Assembly: GCF_000938305.1 (NCBI RefSeq)
Contig: NZ_JYMT01000003.1
Location: forward strand, 124,001-188,000
Source of the DNA: Bradyrhizobium sp. LTSP885
GTDB taxonomy: Bacteria; Pseudomonadota; Alphaproteobacteria; Rhizobiales; Xanthobacteraceae
Direction of reading: 5' to 3'
DNA: 64,000 bases
The translations under genes were made by a program, and so were the position numbers. Shown one piece after another: positions 8,360 through 19,676 of this stretch; position 1 is the stretch's first letter; the number at the start of each line of letters is the position of its first letter. The notes under the pieces are model-generated. The model was given only the letters and a program-made list of their open reading frames with translations. It was not told the DNA's origin and ran no database searches.

Positions 8360-9601
8360 CTAAGACCTGTAGTCGCCGTTGATCGCGACATATTCCTTGG
8401 TGAGATCGCAGGTCAGTACGCGGTCGCGGCCCTTGCCGAGGCCGAGCGCGACCTTGATTTGGATCTTCGGCGCCTTCATCGCTTCCGAGACTTCCTTCTC
8501 GTTGTAGGACGGATCGCGCGCGCCGCTCTTGGCGACGCGGATGCCGTTGAAGGAGATCGACAGCTTGTCGCGATTGGCGGGCTCGCCGGCCTTGCCGACC
8601 GCCATCACGACGCGGCCCCAATTGGCGTCCTCGCCGGCGATCGCGGTCTTGACCAGCGGCGAATTGGCGATCGACATCGCGATTTTTCGCGCCGACGGTT
8701 TTGTCGTCGCGCCCTCGACGATGACCTCGACCAGCTTGCGCGCGCCTTCGCCGTCGCGCGCCACTTGTTCAGACAGATTTGCGAGCACGCCGTGGAACGC
8801 CTTGGCGAACGCCTTCAGCCGCGGGTCGCCGGCGCGGCTGATCTTCGGCGCGCCATGGGCTGCTGCGGCGCCGGTCGCAAACGCCAGCAGCGTGTCCGAG
8901 GTCGAGGTGTCACTGTCGATGGTGATGGCGTTGAAAGTGTCCTCGACGCCGGCCTTGAGCAGCGATTGCAGCACGGCTGACGACAGCGGCGCGTCGGTGA
9001 AGACGAACGACAGCATGGTCGCCATGTCGGGCATGATCATGCCGGCGCCCTTGGCCATGCCGTTGATCGTCACCTTGGCCTTGCCGAGCTTCACGGTCGC
9101 GGTCGCGACTTTCGGGAAGGTGTCGGTGGTCATGATCGCCTTCGCCGCGTCGATCCAGTGGTCGGGCGTCGCTGCCTCGGCAAGCGTCGCCAGCACGCCG
9201 TCGAACTTGGTAGCGTCGAGCGGCTCGCCGATCACGCCTGTCGAGGCGAGGAAGATCTCGCCGGCGGTGCAGCCGACCGCCTTTGCCGCGATCTGCGCGG
9301 TCAGCGCGGTGGAGTGCTTGCCGGTCTTGCCGGTGAAGGCGTTGGCGTTGCCGGAATTGACCACCACCGCTCTTGCCTGTCCGCCCTTCAGCTTGGCGCG
9401 GCACCATTCGACTGGCGCCGACGGGCATTTCGACTTGGTGAAGACGCCGGCCACCGTGGTGCCCTTGTCCAGGAGCGCCAGCAGCACGTCGGTGCGCCCC
9501 TTGTAGCGGATGCCGGCGGCAGCGGTCGCAAGCCTCACGCCCGCGATCTCGGGCATGTTGGGAACGTCAGTCGGGGCGAGGGGGGAGACGGCGGTGGACA
9601 T
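8360..9601 (-). CDS. argJ: Bifunctional ornithine acetyltransferase / N-acetylglutamate synthase
   Basis: 413 aa from ATG 9601. ArgJ transfers acetyl from N-acetylornithine to glutamate in the cyclic arginine pathway. The precursor cleaves itself before a catalytic threonine; the site is visible in [29 protein letters not shown] and the C-terminal SYNEKEV...[10 protein letters not shown] are also typical. A longer frame upstream adds 14 unsupported residues. It lies downstream of the parvulin gene on the same strand, with a 160-base gap. Confidence 0.95.
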   Translation of the reverse strand: MSTAVSPLAPTDVPNMPEIAGVRLATAAAGIRYKGRTDVLLALLDKGTTVAGVFTKSKCPSAPVEWCRAKLKGGQARAVVVNSGNANAFTGKTGKHSTALTAQIAAKAVGCTAGEIFLASTGVIGEPLDATKFDGVLATLAEAATPDHWIDAAKAIMTTDTFPKVATATVKLGKAKVTINGMAKGAGMIMPDMATMLSFVFTDAPLSSAVLQSLLKAGVEDTFNAITIDSDTSTSDTLLAFATGAAAAHGAPKISRAGDPRLKAFAKAFHGVLANLSEQVARDGEGARKLVEVIVEGATTKPSARKIAMSIANSPLVKTAIAGEDANWGRVVMAVGKAGEPANRDKLSISFNGIRVAKSGARDPSYNEKEVSEAMKAPKIQIKVALGLGKGRDRVLTCDLTKEYVAINGDYRS

Positions 9602-9761
9602 GGGACGGCTTCCGGCTACGAGGAGGGAAGCGCTGCTTACCATCTCACTCGTCGAAACGGGAGAGGGGCAAGGCCCACGAATGCAGCTGTCATCAATCGT
9701 TCAAAAATGCAGATGGCCGGGACATGCCCGGCCATCGCAACTTCAACTCGGTTCGCGTCGC

Positions 9762-10679
9762 TTACTTCTTCGCCGGCGCCATCTTGCTGTCGGACGGCTT
9801 CGGCGCGTCCTTGGCGGCCTCCGCCGGGGCGGCCGGCGCGTCGGTGCGCTCGATCTTGGCGGCCTCGCGCAGCTTGGCGACATAGTCGGCCTGCGCCTTG
9901 CGGGTCACATAGGTCTCGATCTGGCCCTTCACCTGATCGAAGTCCGGCGCCTTGCGGTTGCGCTTTTCCTCGACCTTGATGATGTGCCAGCCGAACTGCG
10001 ACTTCACCGGATCGGAAATCTTGCCCGGCTCCATTGCGAAAGCCACCGCGGAGAATTCCGGCACCATCTGCTCCTTGGTGAAGAAGCCGAGGTCGCCGCC
10101 GTCGGCAGCACCCGGATCCTTGGACTTCTTCTTGGCGAGCTCGGCGAAATCGGCGCCCTTGTCGAGCTCGGCCTTGACCGCCTTGGCCTCGTCCTCGGTC
10201 TCGACCAGGATGTGGCGGGCGCGCACTTCCTGCTCGCCGGTGATCTGCTTGGCGGCGTCGTCATAGACCTTCTTCATGGCCTCGTCGGTGGTCGCAGCCT
10301 TGCCCTCGGCGGCGAGCAGGCTGTCCATCAGCAGGCGGCTGCGGGTGAAGGCGAGGCGCTTCTTGAAGTCCTCGTTGTTCTCGACCTTCTTGTCCTCGGC
10401 GGCCTTGGACACGATCTTCATGTCGATCAGGAAGGACAGCACGTTCTCCTTCTTGGTCGCGGGGTCCATCTGCGCGAGGCTCGGTCCCAGTTCTTCCTCG
10501 GCGAGCGCGACGTCGCTGGCGTGAATCTCGGAACCGTTCACCTTCGCGACCACCGGGTCGGAATCGGCAGCCCGGACCGGCAGGCCGGCGGCCAGGAGGG
10601 CGCCAAGGCAGCCCGCTACGGCCAGTGTGGCCAAGCCGAGGCGCAGGCCGGTTTTCGTTTCCGGAAGCGAGGTGGTCAT
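9762..10679 (-). CDS. Periplasmic peptidyl-prolyl isomerase (parvulin/PrsA-SurA type)
   Basis: 305 aa. A hydrophobic signal sequence (LGLATLAVAGCLGALLAAGL) with a possible lipobox-like LAVAGC suggests export. A SurA-N-like helical region follows, then a parvulin domain: RARHILVETEDEAKA, then DPGAADGGDLGFFTKEQMV, then FGWHIIKVEEKR. The C-terminus is Ala/Pro/Lys rich. It is predicted to help fold secreted or outer-membrane proteins. It is transcribed divergently from secA, a suggestive neighbour for a secretion chaperone. ATG 10679 lies directly before the signal peptide. Confidence 0.9.
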   Translation of the reverse strand: MTTSLPETKTGLRLGLATLAVAGCLGALLAAGLPVRAADSDPVVAKVNGSEIHASDVALAEEELGPSLAQMDPATKKENVLSFLIDMKIVSKAAEDKKVENNEDFKKRLAFTRSRLLMDSLLAAEGKAATTDEAMKKVYDDAAKQITGEQEVRARHILVETEDEAKAVKAELDKGADFAELAKKKSKDPGAADGGDLGFFTKEQMVPEFSAVAFAMEPGKISDPVKSQFGWHIIKVEEKRNRKAPDFDQVKGQIETYVTRKAQADYVAKLREAAKIERTDAPAAPAEAAKDAPKPSDSKMAPAKK

Positions 10680-10797
10680 GCAAAATCCTTGTCTCAAAGG
10701 GGGTAAGTGCGAGCGCGGCGGACACTCGCCCAATCGCGTAGCCTTGGCAACGCGAAAAGTCTGTCAAAATGATGAATTCCTTGACATCTTGCCGAAG

Positions 10798-10826
10798 TTG
10801 ACAACCCCCCGACCCGGCCATATCTG
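10798..10826 (+). promoter_or_regulatory. Possible secA promoter in a 344-base divergent intergenic region
   Basis: The 344 bases between the parvulin gene and secA contain two TTGACA boxes, at 10781-10786 and 10798-10803. The second is followed after 17 bases by TATCTG (10821-10826), an acceptable but weak -10. This would leave a leader of roughly 190 bases before secA. The rest of the gap shows no ORF with coding character. Confidence 0.35.
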
Positions 10827-11023
10827 ATGCCCCATCGTGTCAATGGCGAGAGCGCTTATTTTGCTGCGTTTTTGGCCGTTGAACCTTGGATGGCCTGTTT
10901 CCCACTCAATTGGCGGATGAGCCCCCGGTCGGGGCCCGAACCGCGGCGCGTCACGGTGAGTTGATGGGCGATCCGGTGGACTACATCAGGCTGTAACGCA
11001 AGACCGAAGAACAGGAATTTCGC

Positions 11024-13876
<2,853 letters not shown>

Positions 13877-13895
13877 GCGGCTGCGACAAGGTTTT

Positions 13896-14013
13896 AGGGT
13901 GGGCAAAGCCAACGGGTCGCGCGAACGCGCGCCCGATGACAGACTCGGCGTGCCCACCAGTTCTTGCTTCGCTCGTGATGGTAGGCACGGCACCACGCGC
14001 CTTTGCCCACCCG
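13896..14013. repeat. Palindromic intergenic repeat, GGGTGGGCAAAG type
   Basis: Starts AGGGTGGGCAAAGCC and ends with the inverse CTTTGCCCACCC, with internal CGTGCCCACC and GGTAGGCACGG also pairing. It occupies the gap after secA and before the convergent DUF1906 gene, so it may double as a transcription stop. Confidence 0.75.
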
Positions 14014-14020
14014 CTCTGAT

Positions 14021-14671
14021 TTATGCGACAGGTGGATTGGCCAGGAACGAGCCAAACTCGTTCTTCGCAAAATCGACATCAATCTCCCATCGAGGCGCTT
14101 TTGGAGCGACTTTCCAACTAGGAATTTTCCACGTCTTGATATCCAGCGGCCCCACTTGCGCGATCGTCCAAAGACCGCTGGAGTAAAAATCCCAAGTCCC
14201 ATCGTGCCCGTATGAGGCGGCAGCAAGCCACGTGTATTTGACTAGGCCGGCCTGGAGCAACGAACCGCAGGGCGTGCCGTTGCTGTAGATCCCAATGTCA
14301 AATTTACCGCCGATCGTTCTCTTGATGTCGGTGAAGTACGTGCTTATTCGCGGCAGGTCGCCTGACTCGAACCCGCCGTCCTTCTCAATGCCGAAATAGA
14401 TGCCACTCCCTTGAGGTTGCCCGATGCTGTTGGCGCAATTCATTGCCGTGGTCGCGTGATCCGCGCCTTTCGACAGGTCTACAGAGCCGGCCTCGAACAC
14501 TGTGAAGAGGCGGATATTCGCCTTTGCAATCTGACCTGCCTCCTTGGGCGAGATCAACTTATAGGCGGTCGGATCGTTTGATTTGCAATAGTACCGGCCG
14601 ACTGTATCGATGTTGTTTTTCGTCAGGGTATTCACAAAATTCTCGAAGCCGACATCACAATCGATGATCAT
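14021..14671 (-). CDS. DUF1906 (glycoside-hydrolase-like, Rv2525c-type) protein
   Basis: 216 aa comprising a single TIM-barrel-like DUF1906 domain. MIIDCDVGF gives the acidic pair at the end of strand 1. GRYYC, YFGIEKDGG and FDIGIYSNGTPC are the later strand motifs, and WEIDVDFAKNEFG closes the barrel. Related proteins are proposed to cleave peptidoglycan or other glycans, but activity is unproven for most. No signal peptide is visible, so it is either cytoplasmic or exported by a non-classical route such as phage-like lysis or type VI secretion. Codon use is noticeably less GC-rich than secA, suggesting acquisition. Confidence 0.8.
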   Translation of the reverse strand: MIIDCDVGFENFVNTLTKNNIDTVGRYYCKSNDPTAYKLISPKEAGQIAKANIRLFTVFEAGSVDLSKGADHATTAMNCANSIGQPQGSGIYFGIEKDGGFESGDLPRISTYFTDIKRTIGGKFDIGIYSNGTPCGSLLQAGLVKYTWLAAASYGHDGTWDFYSSGLWTIAQVGPLDIKTWKIPSWKVAPKAPRWEIDVDFAKNEFGSFLANPPVA

Positions 14672-14843
14672 TTTGGTTCGCTCCCAAAAAGGTCCGTTTC
14701 AAAAATCAGTGCAGCAAGAAGGAATAACAACCAGAAGTAATAATCCGCCCGCAGCGGTCTGCCAAGACTGGCAGCAGTTCCATCTTGCCTTGCCCGCGAG
14801 GAGGCGTAGGATCGCTGTTTTCAATCTAAGATAGTTGATTCAA

Positions 14844-15293
14844 ATGAATAGGTCCGCAGCTTTAAGAGTGCTCGCGTCGGTTACGGCATTTGCTGTCCCC
14901 ACGTTATCATCCGCGCAGCAGGTTCCGTCCGATCTGCCGTCAAACCCGGTTGCCGGGGCCGGCAATCTGCCGGACGTGCTGTTCAAGAAGACGCCGTATG
15001 AGCTGTGGCTGACCTGTCTGATCGTTGCCTTCGGTCTGATCGTGATCTGCCTGTACATCTATGCGGTCCGCAATATCCGCGACAAGCGACCGGAAGACGT
15101 GTCCCGTGCCATGATCGTCGTCACGGTCATCACCGCCTCCCTGCTGCTCATTACCGCAGGATACTCCAACGAGCAGATCGCGCCTGCCTTCGGTCTGTTC
15201 GGGACCATCATCGGTTACATGCTGGGCCGAATGAGTCAGCCCACCGGACCAAAGGAAGCGCCACCAGCTGAGAAGGGTGATCCGAAACCATGA
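14844..15293 (+). CDS. Small membrane protein with signal peptide and two TM segments
   Basis: 149 aa from ATG 14844 (a TTG three codons upstream is possible). The N-terminus looks like a signal peptide, VLASVTAFAVPTLSSAQQ. A short linker and two membrane helices follow: WLTCLIVAFGLIVICLYIYA (about residues 55-74) and MIVVTVITASLLLITAGY (about 90-107). The tail is Pro/Lys-rich. I do not recognise a family. It is the first gene of a tightly packed trio: its stop overlaps the next start (ATGA), so the three are probably translated together. Confidence 0.75.
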   Translation: MNRSAALRVLASVTAFAVPTLSSAQQVPSDLPSNPVAGAGNLPDVLFKKTPYELWLTCLIVAFGLIVICLYIYAVRNIRDKRPEDVSRAMIVVTVITASLLLITAGYSNEQIAPAFGLFGTIIGYMLGRMSQPTGPKEAPPAEKGDPKP

Positions 15294-15685
15294 TGCGAGC
15301 CGGCAAACTGGCGGTCGTGCTGTGCGCTTGCCTTGGCTGGTTCGGTTGTTCCTCGCGCGCGGATGAGCTTCGCAGCTCCAATCAGATCCCGAAAGCTGCG
15401 TTGGCAAACACGGTCATCCTGTTGAGCGTCGCGAAGGCTCCAATCAACCTGTCTTATCTCGACGGCGACTGGAAACAGATCGAGATATCACCCGGGCAGT
15501 TTGTGACGCTGCCGAACAACGGCGGCGCCGTGTCGGTTGCCTATCATGACGGCGCAGCGATTCAATCCACGAAGTTGGCGCCGGGGACTCAATACGTCTT
15601 CTATTGGGATGCGCAGCGGAGCCGGTGGTCGATCGATTCCTATGACGCAGTCATGCGGGAAGGTACCGGACTCCGCTCGAGGTAG
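15290..15685 (+). CDS. Secreted or lipid-anchored protein of unknown function
   Basis: 131 aa. The start region LAVVLCACLGWFGCSSRADE looks like a signal peptide, with GWFGC as a possible lipobox. The mature part is a small beta-rich domain (YLDGDWKQIEISPGQFVTLP, then GTQYVFYWDAQRSRW) reminiscent of periplasmic domains that bind or scaffold other proteins, but no named family was recognised. It overlaps the upstream gene by four bases and is followed after three bases by the ClpP-like gene. Confidence 0.7.
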   Translation: MMRAGKLAVVLCACLGWFGCSSRADELRSSNQIPKAALANTVILLSVAKAPINLSYLDGDWKQIEISPGQFVTLPNNGGAVSVAYHDGAAIQSTKLAPGTQYVFYWDAQRSRWSIDSYDAVMREGTGLRSR

Positions 15686-15688
15686 ACG

Positions 15689-17065
15689 ATGCGAAACGCA
15701 GTCTTTGCCTTGGTCGCGATGGTGATCGGAGTCCCGGCCTTGCCGCCGAAGGCCTGGACGGCCGACTTCACTGTCGATTTGAAGCGGACCGATTGCCAGT
15801 TGCGGATGGACGGTGAAATCGCTGCGGGGGACTTCGACAAGTTCAGGCAGAAGCTCCCCAAAAACTATCCGCCGATTGAAACGGGGCCGACGCTATGCCT
15901 GAATTCACCGGGCGGCGACTTCGTTGAAGGCTTGAAGATCGCCGATTTCGTCTCAGGCGGGATATCAACCTCGATCGCTGCAGGTGCTGCCTGCGAGTCG
16001 GCCTGTGGCTGGATCTTTCTTGCAGGTTTGAGTCGCAACAGGGCAGGGACCGAGTTGAGCCGCGCGATGGATGCGCACGCGACGCTGTCTTTCCATGCCC
16101 CCTATATCGACGTCGGTAACGCGACGATCACTCCGGGGAACCCGGCCACGTCAAATTCACTCAACCTGAAGGCAGAGATTCAGGCCTACAACCAGGCTGT
16201 CGGTGAAATCGGACGCAATCTTCTTGCCCTGGCGCAAAAATACGCGACGCTCGATGTATCACAACCGCTGGTCCCCGCGGCGCTGCTGGCGGAAGCCCTG
16301 GTCAAGGTTGGAAACGACAAGCTGCTGGTCAATACGACCGGTGCGGCAATCCGTTGGTCGATCCGGGTGAACGGCTACAAGGGGCTCGTGCCGCGGACAA
16401 AGGCAGACGTGGTGCGGGCCTGCATCACGGCATCGGCGGCGGCCGATCAATTCTGGGACGACGACTTCCTGACGGCATCTGCATATGACGAGTATCTCGC
16501 GTATTACGATGCAGGCTCCAAGACGCTTGTCGCGGAAGTCGTCGTTTCCGGTATCAAGGGGATCGCATGCGAGCTGGAGTTCAAATTCGCCGACGGCTTC
16601 GCAAGTCTGACTGATGACATCACGGTGAAGGCAAATATCGAACTGGACGAAAGCGTCACCAAAACCTGGATCAGGGATCATTACGGTCCAAAGATGATCT
16701 ATCTGCCGGATTTCGGGGTCCTCAATCCAAAAACGCTGCTGAAGGATTTGCCTGGTGCGGCGGGCAAGCCCGTCGATCCCCGAAGCCTGGCCACTATTCA
16801 GGGGCCCGCCTGGTGTGCCACCCGAACGACAAAGATGAAGGATGAGGAAGCTATCTGCGCCAGCAGCAAACTATCCGTCTATGATGTGCTTCTGTCCCGC
16901 TACTATGCCGAGGCAATTGCGAAAGGCGGCAATGCGGCCAAATCGAAGCTGGAGTCGGAACAGCGGACATGGCTGGAGTGGCGACGTGCGTGCGCCGACG
17001 AAAGTGACTGTCTGGTGGCCACCTATCATTTGCGGATCAAGCAAATGAAAGATCGATTGCAATGA
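15689..17065 (+). CDS. Periplasmic ClpP/crotonase-like (COG3904) protein with C-terminal LprI domain
   Basis: 458 aa. A signal peptide (FALVAMVIGVPALPPKAWTA) is followed by a ClpP-like fold: LNSPGGDFVEG (residues 71-81), the candidate nucleophile S104 in CESACGWIF and H136 in LSFHAPYID. The last ~90 residues match the LprI/DUF1311 lysozyme-inhibitor-like pattern: CATRTTKMKDEEAIC, then EQRTWLEWRRAC and YHLRIKQM. The fusion suggests a periplasmic envelope-protection or proteolysis role; this is inference. It is the last gene of the three-gene operon. Confidence 0.75.
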   Translation: MRNAVFALVAMVIGVPALPPKAWTADFTVDLKRTDCQLRMDGEIAAGDFDKFRQKLPKNYPPIETGPTLCLNSPGGDFVEGLKIADFVSGGISTSIAAGAACESACGWIFLAGLSRNRAGTELSRAMDAHATLSFHAPYIDVGNATITPGNPATSNSLNLKAEIQAYNQAVGEIGRNLLALAQKYATLDVSQPLVPAALLAEALVKVGNDKLLVNTTGAAIRWSIRVNGYKGLVPRTKADVVRACITASAAADQFWDDDFLTASAYDEYLAYYDAGSKTLVAEVVVSGIKGIACELEFKFADGFASLTDDITVKANIELDESVTKTWIRDHYGPKMIYLPDFGVLNPKTLLKDLPGAAGKPVDPRSLATIQGPAWCATRTTKMKDEEAICASSKLSVYDVLLSRYYAEAIAKGGNAAKSKLESEQRTWLEWRRACADESDCLVATYHLRIKQMKDRLQ

Positions 17066-17157
17066 TGCGAGGCGACGGCCTCGATCATCCGCGGACGGCT
17101 GTCGAGGCCCGAAGCTGCGAGCGAATTCCGGGAAGGTCTCGGAATGTCGCGGGGATC

Positions 17158-17595
17158 TCACCCCGCAAACGCCTTGTCGAGATCGGCGATGACGATCTTC
17201 CGCATCTTCATCATGGCCTGCATCGCGCGATCGGCTTTCGCGCGATCGGGGGCGCCCAGATAGTGGCCGAGTGCCGTCGGCACGACCTGCCAGGACAGGC
17301 CGAATTTGTCCTTCAGCCATCCGCAATTGCCTTCCTCGCCGCCATCGGCGGTCAGCCTCGTCCAGAAGTAGTCGACCTCCGCCTGGGTCTCGACGCTGAT
17401 GAAGAAGGACACCGCTTCATTGAACTTGAATTTTGGGCCGCCATTGAGGGCGTTGAACCGCTGCCCCTCGAGCTCGAAGGTCGCCATGAAGTCGCTGACG
17501 GTCTCGATCCTGGCGTTGGGAAATACCGATTTGTAGAAGGTGACGGCCTCGCGGACGTTGTTGTCGAGCCAGAGGAACGGCGTGATCGACGTCAT
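17158..17595 (-). CDS. VOC-family protein, PhnB/3-demethylubiquinone-like
   Basis: 145 aa with the glyoxalase/bleomycin-resistance fold in the PhnB-like arrangement: ITPFLWLDNNVREAVTFYKS at the start, FELEGQRFNALNGGP in the middle, and CGWLKDKFGLSWQVVPT towards the end. These proteins are often annotated as 3-demethylubiquinone methyltransferases but lack a methyltransferase fold, and their substrates are unknown. It stands alone, about 90 bases from the convergent ClpP-like gene. Confidence 0.85.
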   Translation of the reverse strand: MTSITPFLWLDNNVREAVTFYKSVFPNARIETVSDFMATFELEGQRFNALNGGPKFKFNEAVSFFISVETQAEVDYFWTRLTADGGEEGNCGWLKDKFGLSWQVVPTALGHYLGAPDRAKADRAMQAMMKMRKIVIADLDKAFAG

Positions 17596-17822
17596 GAATG
17601 GATGTCCTCGCTAACGGGGCAGATGAACTGGAACCTTCGCGCTTGGTCGCGAAGGCTGTACCGCGGGCGGAACCGAAGACGGCATAGGTTCCGTTGGCGC
17701 GGTGCATCCAAAGGACGACCCGGCGGACGGGAGCCCGACATTGGCCCAGGGTTCTTTTTCGATGGTCCGGTGCGGCGGTACCCAGCCGGTGAGGGCTAGT
17801 CGTGCGGGGCGGCGGCCCCGCG

Positions 17823-18266
17823 TCAGTTCGCGGTGCCGATCAGGCTTTCCAGCAGGCGCTTGAGCTCGGTGGTCGACTTGTCGCCATAGCTCTCGACGAT
17901 GTGCTCTTCCTGGCTCACCGCCAGCGAGTTCAGCCGCCTCGAGAGCGCCTTGCCGCGATCGGAGACGAACATCAGTACCTTGCGGCGATCCTTGGGATCC
18001 TGGACGCGATAGACCAGCGCGTCCGACACCATGCGGTCGATCATCTTGGTGAGGGTCGGGTGGTTGAGCAGCACCGCATCGGCGAGCTCGCCCATCGAGT
18101 GTCCCTCGCCATCGGACAGCACCTTCAGGATGCGCCACTGCTCGACCGGGACGCCTTCCTTGCTCAGGCGCGTCTCCAACTGCCGGTTGATCTCCCGGTT
18201 CGCTTGCGCGAGCAGGTAGGCGAGATGTTCGGTGATCGGGGAATTTTCTTTCGGCGGTTTAGCCAC
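17823..18266 (-). CDS. MarR-family transcriptional regulator
   Basis: 147 aa winged-helix regulator. LLAQANREINRQLETRLSKE begins the dimerisation helix, VEQWRILKVLSDGEGHSMGE leads into the helix-turn-helix (LADAVLLNHPTLTKMIDRM), and the wing is VYRVQDPKDRRKVLMFVS. It is transcribed away from the tandem AmiC-like genes. The 177-base gap contains an AT-rich palindrome (18341-18352), so it probably regulates itself and the downstream amide-use cluster. The ligand cannot be deduced. Confidence 0.88.
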   Translation of the reverse strand: MAKPPKENSPITEHLAYLLAQANREINRQLETRLSKEGVPVEQWRILKVLSDGEGHSMGELADAVLLNHPTLTKMIDRMVSDALVYRVQDPKDRRKVLMFVSDRGKALSRRLNSLAVSQEEHIVESYGDKSTTELKRLLESLIGTAN

Positions 18267-18340
18267 GGCTGCGACCTGGATCCTGATCCGGTTGAGTGAA
18301 TGTCCGGCAACTCATGCCGTTTCTATATGCACTTCAATTG

Positions 18341-18352
18341 TTGAATATTCAA
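18341..18352. promoter_or_regulatory. Candidate MarR operator (TTGAATATTCAA)
   Basis: A perfect 12-base palindrome in the otherwise GC-rich gap between marR and the first AmiC-like gene, with a further partial copy (TAGAATATTC) about 14 bases on. AT-rich dyads in this position are typical MarR-family binding sites. Confidence 0.55.
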
Positions 18353-18443
18353 TATTTTCACATAGAATATTCCCCCAACCAGGGGCGGATGCCGCGGCCG
18401 CCCCGCTGGTGGTGTTGCGTATTGCTCCCAGACAGGAGTTGGC

Positions 18444-19625
18444 GTGCTCTCGACGGTTACTTTCCAGGCACACGGCGGCTTGCCGGTCGCGCCGCCGCTG
18501 CTGTTCAGAAATCCGTCGTCCTGCGCGGACGATCTCGCATTGACCCTTAGGCCGGGCTCCTCGCGCCGTCGCGGCACCGACAGCAAGCTTCGGGTCGGCA
18601 ATTTCATCACCTTCTCGGGTGCGCCCGGGATCTGGGGCCCGAGCTCGACCAACAGCGTGCTGCTCGCGGTTGCCGAGATCAACAAGCGGGGCGGCATCCT
18701 CGGCCGTGAGATCGAGCTGTCGATGTACGACGCCGGCGGCCCGATGGACGACGTGGTCGACCGCGCCGAACGCGCCATCGCCCGCGACGAGATCGACCTC
18801 GTCATGGGCTCGCATATCAGCGCGGTCCGCGTCGCGCTGCGCAAGGTCACAAGTGGCCGCGTGCCCTATATCTACACACCGGTCTACGAGGGCGGCGAGC
18901 GTACTCCGGGCGTGATGGCGATCGGCGAGACACCGCGCGCGGAGTCCAGGCCGACAATCCATTGGCTGGCCGACGTCAAGAAAGCGAAGCGGTGGTACCT
19001 GATCGGCAGCGACTATGTCTGGCCCTGGCAGTCGCACCGCGCGGTGAAGAAATACATCGCCGAGGCCGGCGGCCAGGTCGTCGGCGAGGAATTCGTTCCG
19101 CTCGGCGAGGACGATCACGAGGCGCATCTGGCGCGGATTCGCGCCGCCAAGCCCGACGTGGTGCTGATCACGCTGATCGGGACCGACAGCATTACCTTCA
19201 ACCGCGCCTTCGCCGCGTCCGGGCTCGCCGCCACCACGCTGCGTTTCGCCGGCGCAATGGACGAGACGGTGCTGCTCGGCATCGGCTCTGACAGCACCGA
19301 GAACCTGTTCTGTTCCTCCGGCTATTTCAGTTGTGTCGGCTCGCGCGCCAATGACGACTTCCGGATCCGCTATCGCGCCATGTTCGGCCCGCATGCGCCG
19401 CCGATCGGCTCGGTCGGGCAGTCCAACTATGAGGGGTTGCGCTTCCTGGAGGCGGTGGCCAACCGCGCGCGCTCGCTGTCGATGGGGCCGCTGCTCGCGG
19501 CGGCGCGCAACGTCGTCTACAGCGGCGCCCGTGGCGCCGTCACGATTCGCAATGGCCGGGCTGAAATGCCAATCTATCTCGCCGAGGCCGATGGCCTCGA
19601 CTTCAAGGTGATCAAGACGAACTAG
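18444..19625 (+). CDS. AmiC-like ligand-sensing periplasmic-binding-fold protein, copy 1
   Basis: 393 aa of the Peripla_BP (leucine/amide-binding) fold. Core motifs are LAVAEINKRGGILGREIEL, YDAGGPMDDVVDRAE, YIYTPVYEGGERTPGV and GSDYVWPWQSHRAVKKYIAE. The fold matches AmiC, the amide sensor of Pseudomonas amidase operons, and UrtA-type binding proteins. No export signal is seen in the first 45 residues, favouring a cytoplasmic sensor. GTG 18444 is supported because the same CAGACAGGAG ribosome site and GTGCTCTCGACGGT start recur in the next gene. A paralogue follows 51 bases downstream. Confidence 0.8.
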   Translation: MLSTVTFQAHGGLPVAPPLLFRNPSSCADDLALTLRPGSSRRRGTDSKLRVGNFITFSGAPGIWGPSSTNSVLLAVAEINKRGGILGREIELSMYDAGGPMDDVVDRAERAIARDEIDLVMGSHISAVRVALRKVTSGRVPYIYTPVYEGGERTPGVMAIGETPRAESRPTIHWLADVKKAKRWYLIGSDYVWPWQSHRAVKKYIAEAGGQVVGEEFVPLGEDDHEAHLARIRAAKPDVVLITLIGTDSITFNRAFAASGLAATTLRFAGAMDETVLLGIGSDSTENLFCSSGYFSCVGSRANDDFRIRYRAMFGPHAPPIGSVGQSNYEGLRFLEAVANRARSLSMGPLLAAARNVVYSGARGAVTIRNGRAEMPIYLAEADGLDFKVIKTN

Positions 19626-19676
19626 CGCGATGCCGCGGTGGCCGGCCGAATGTGCTGGTGCCAGACAGGAGATGGT

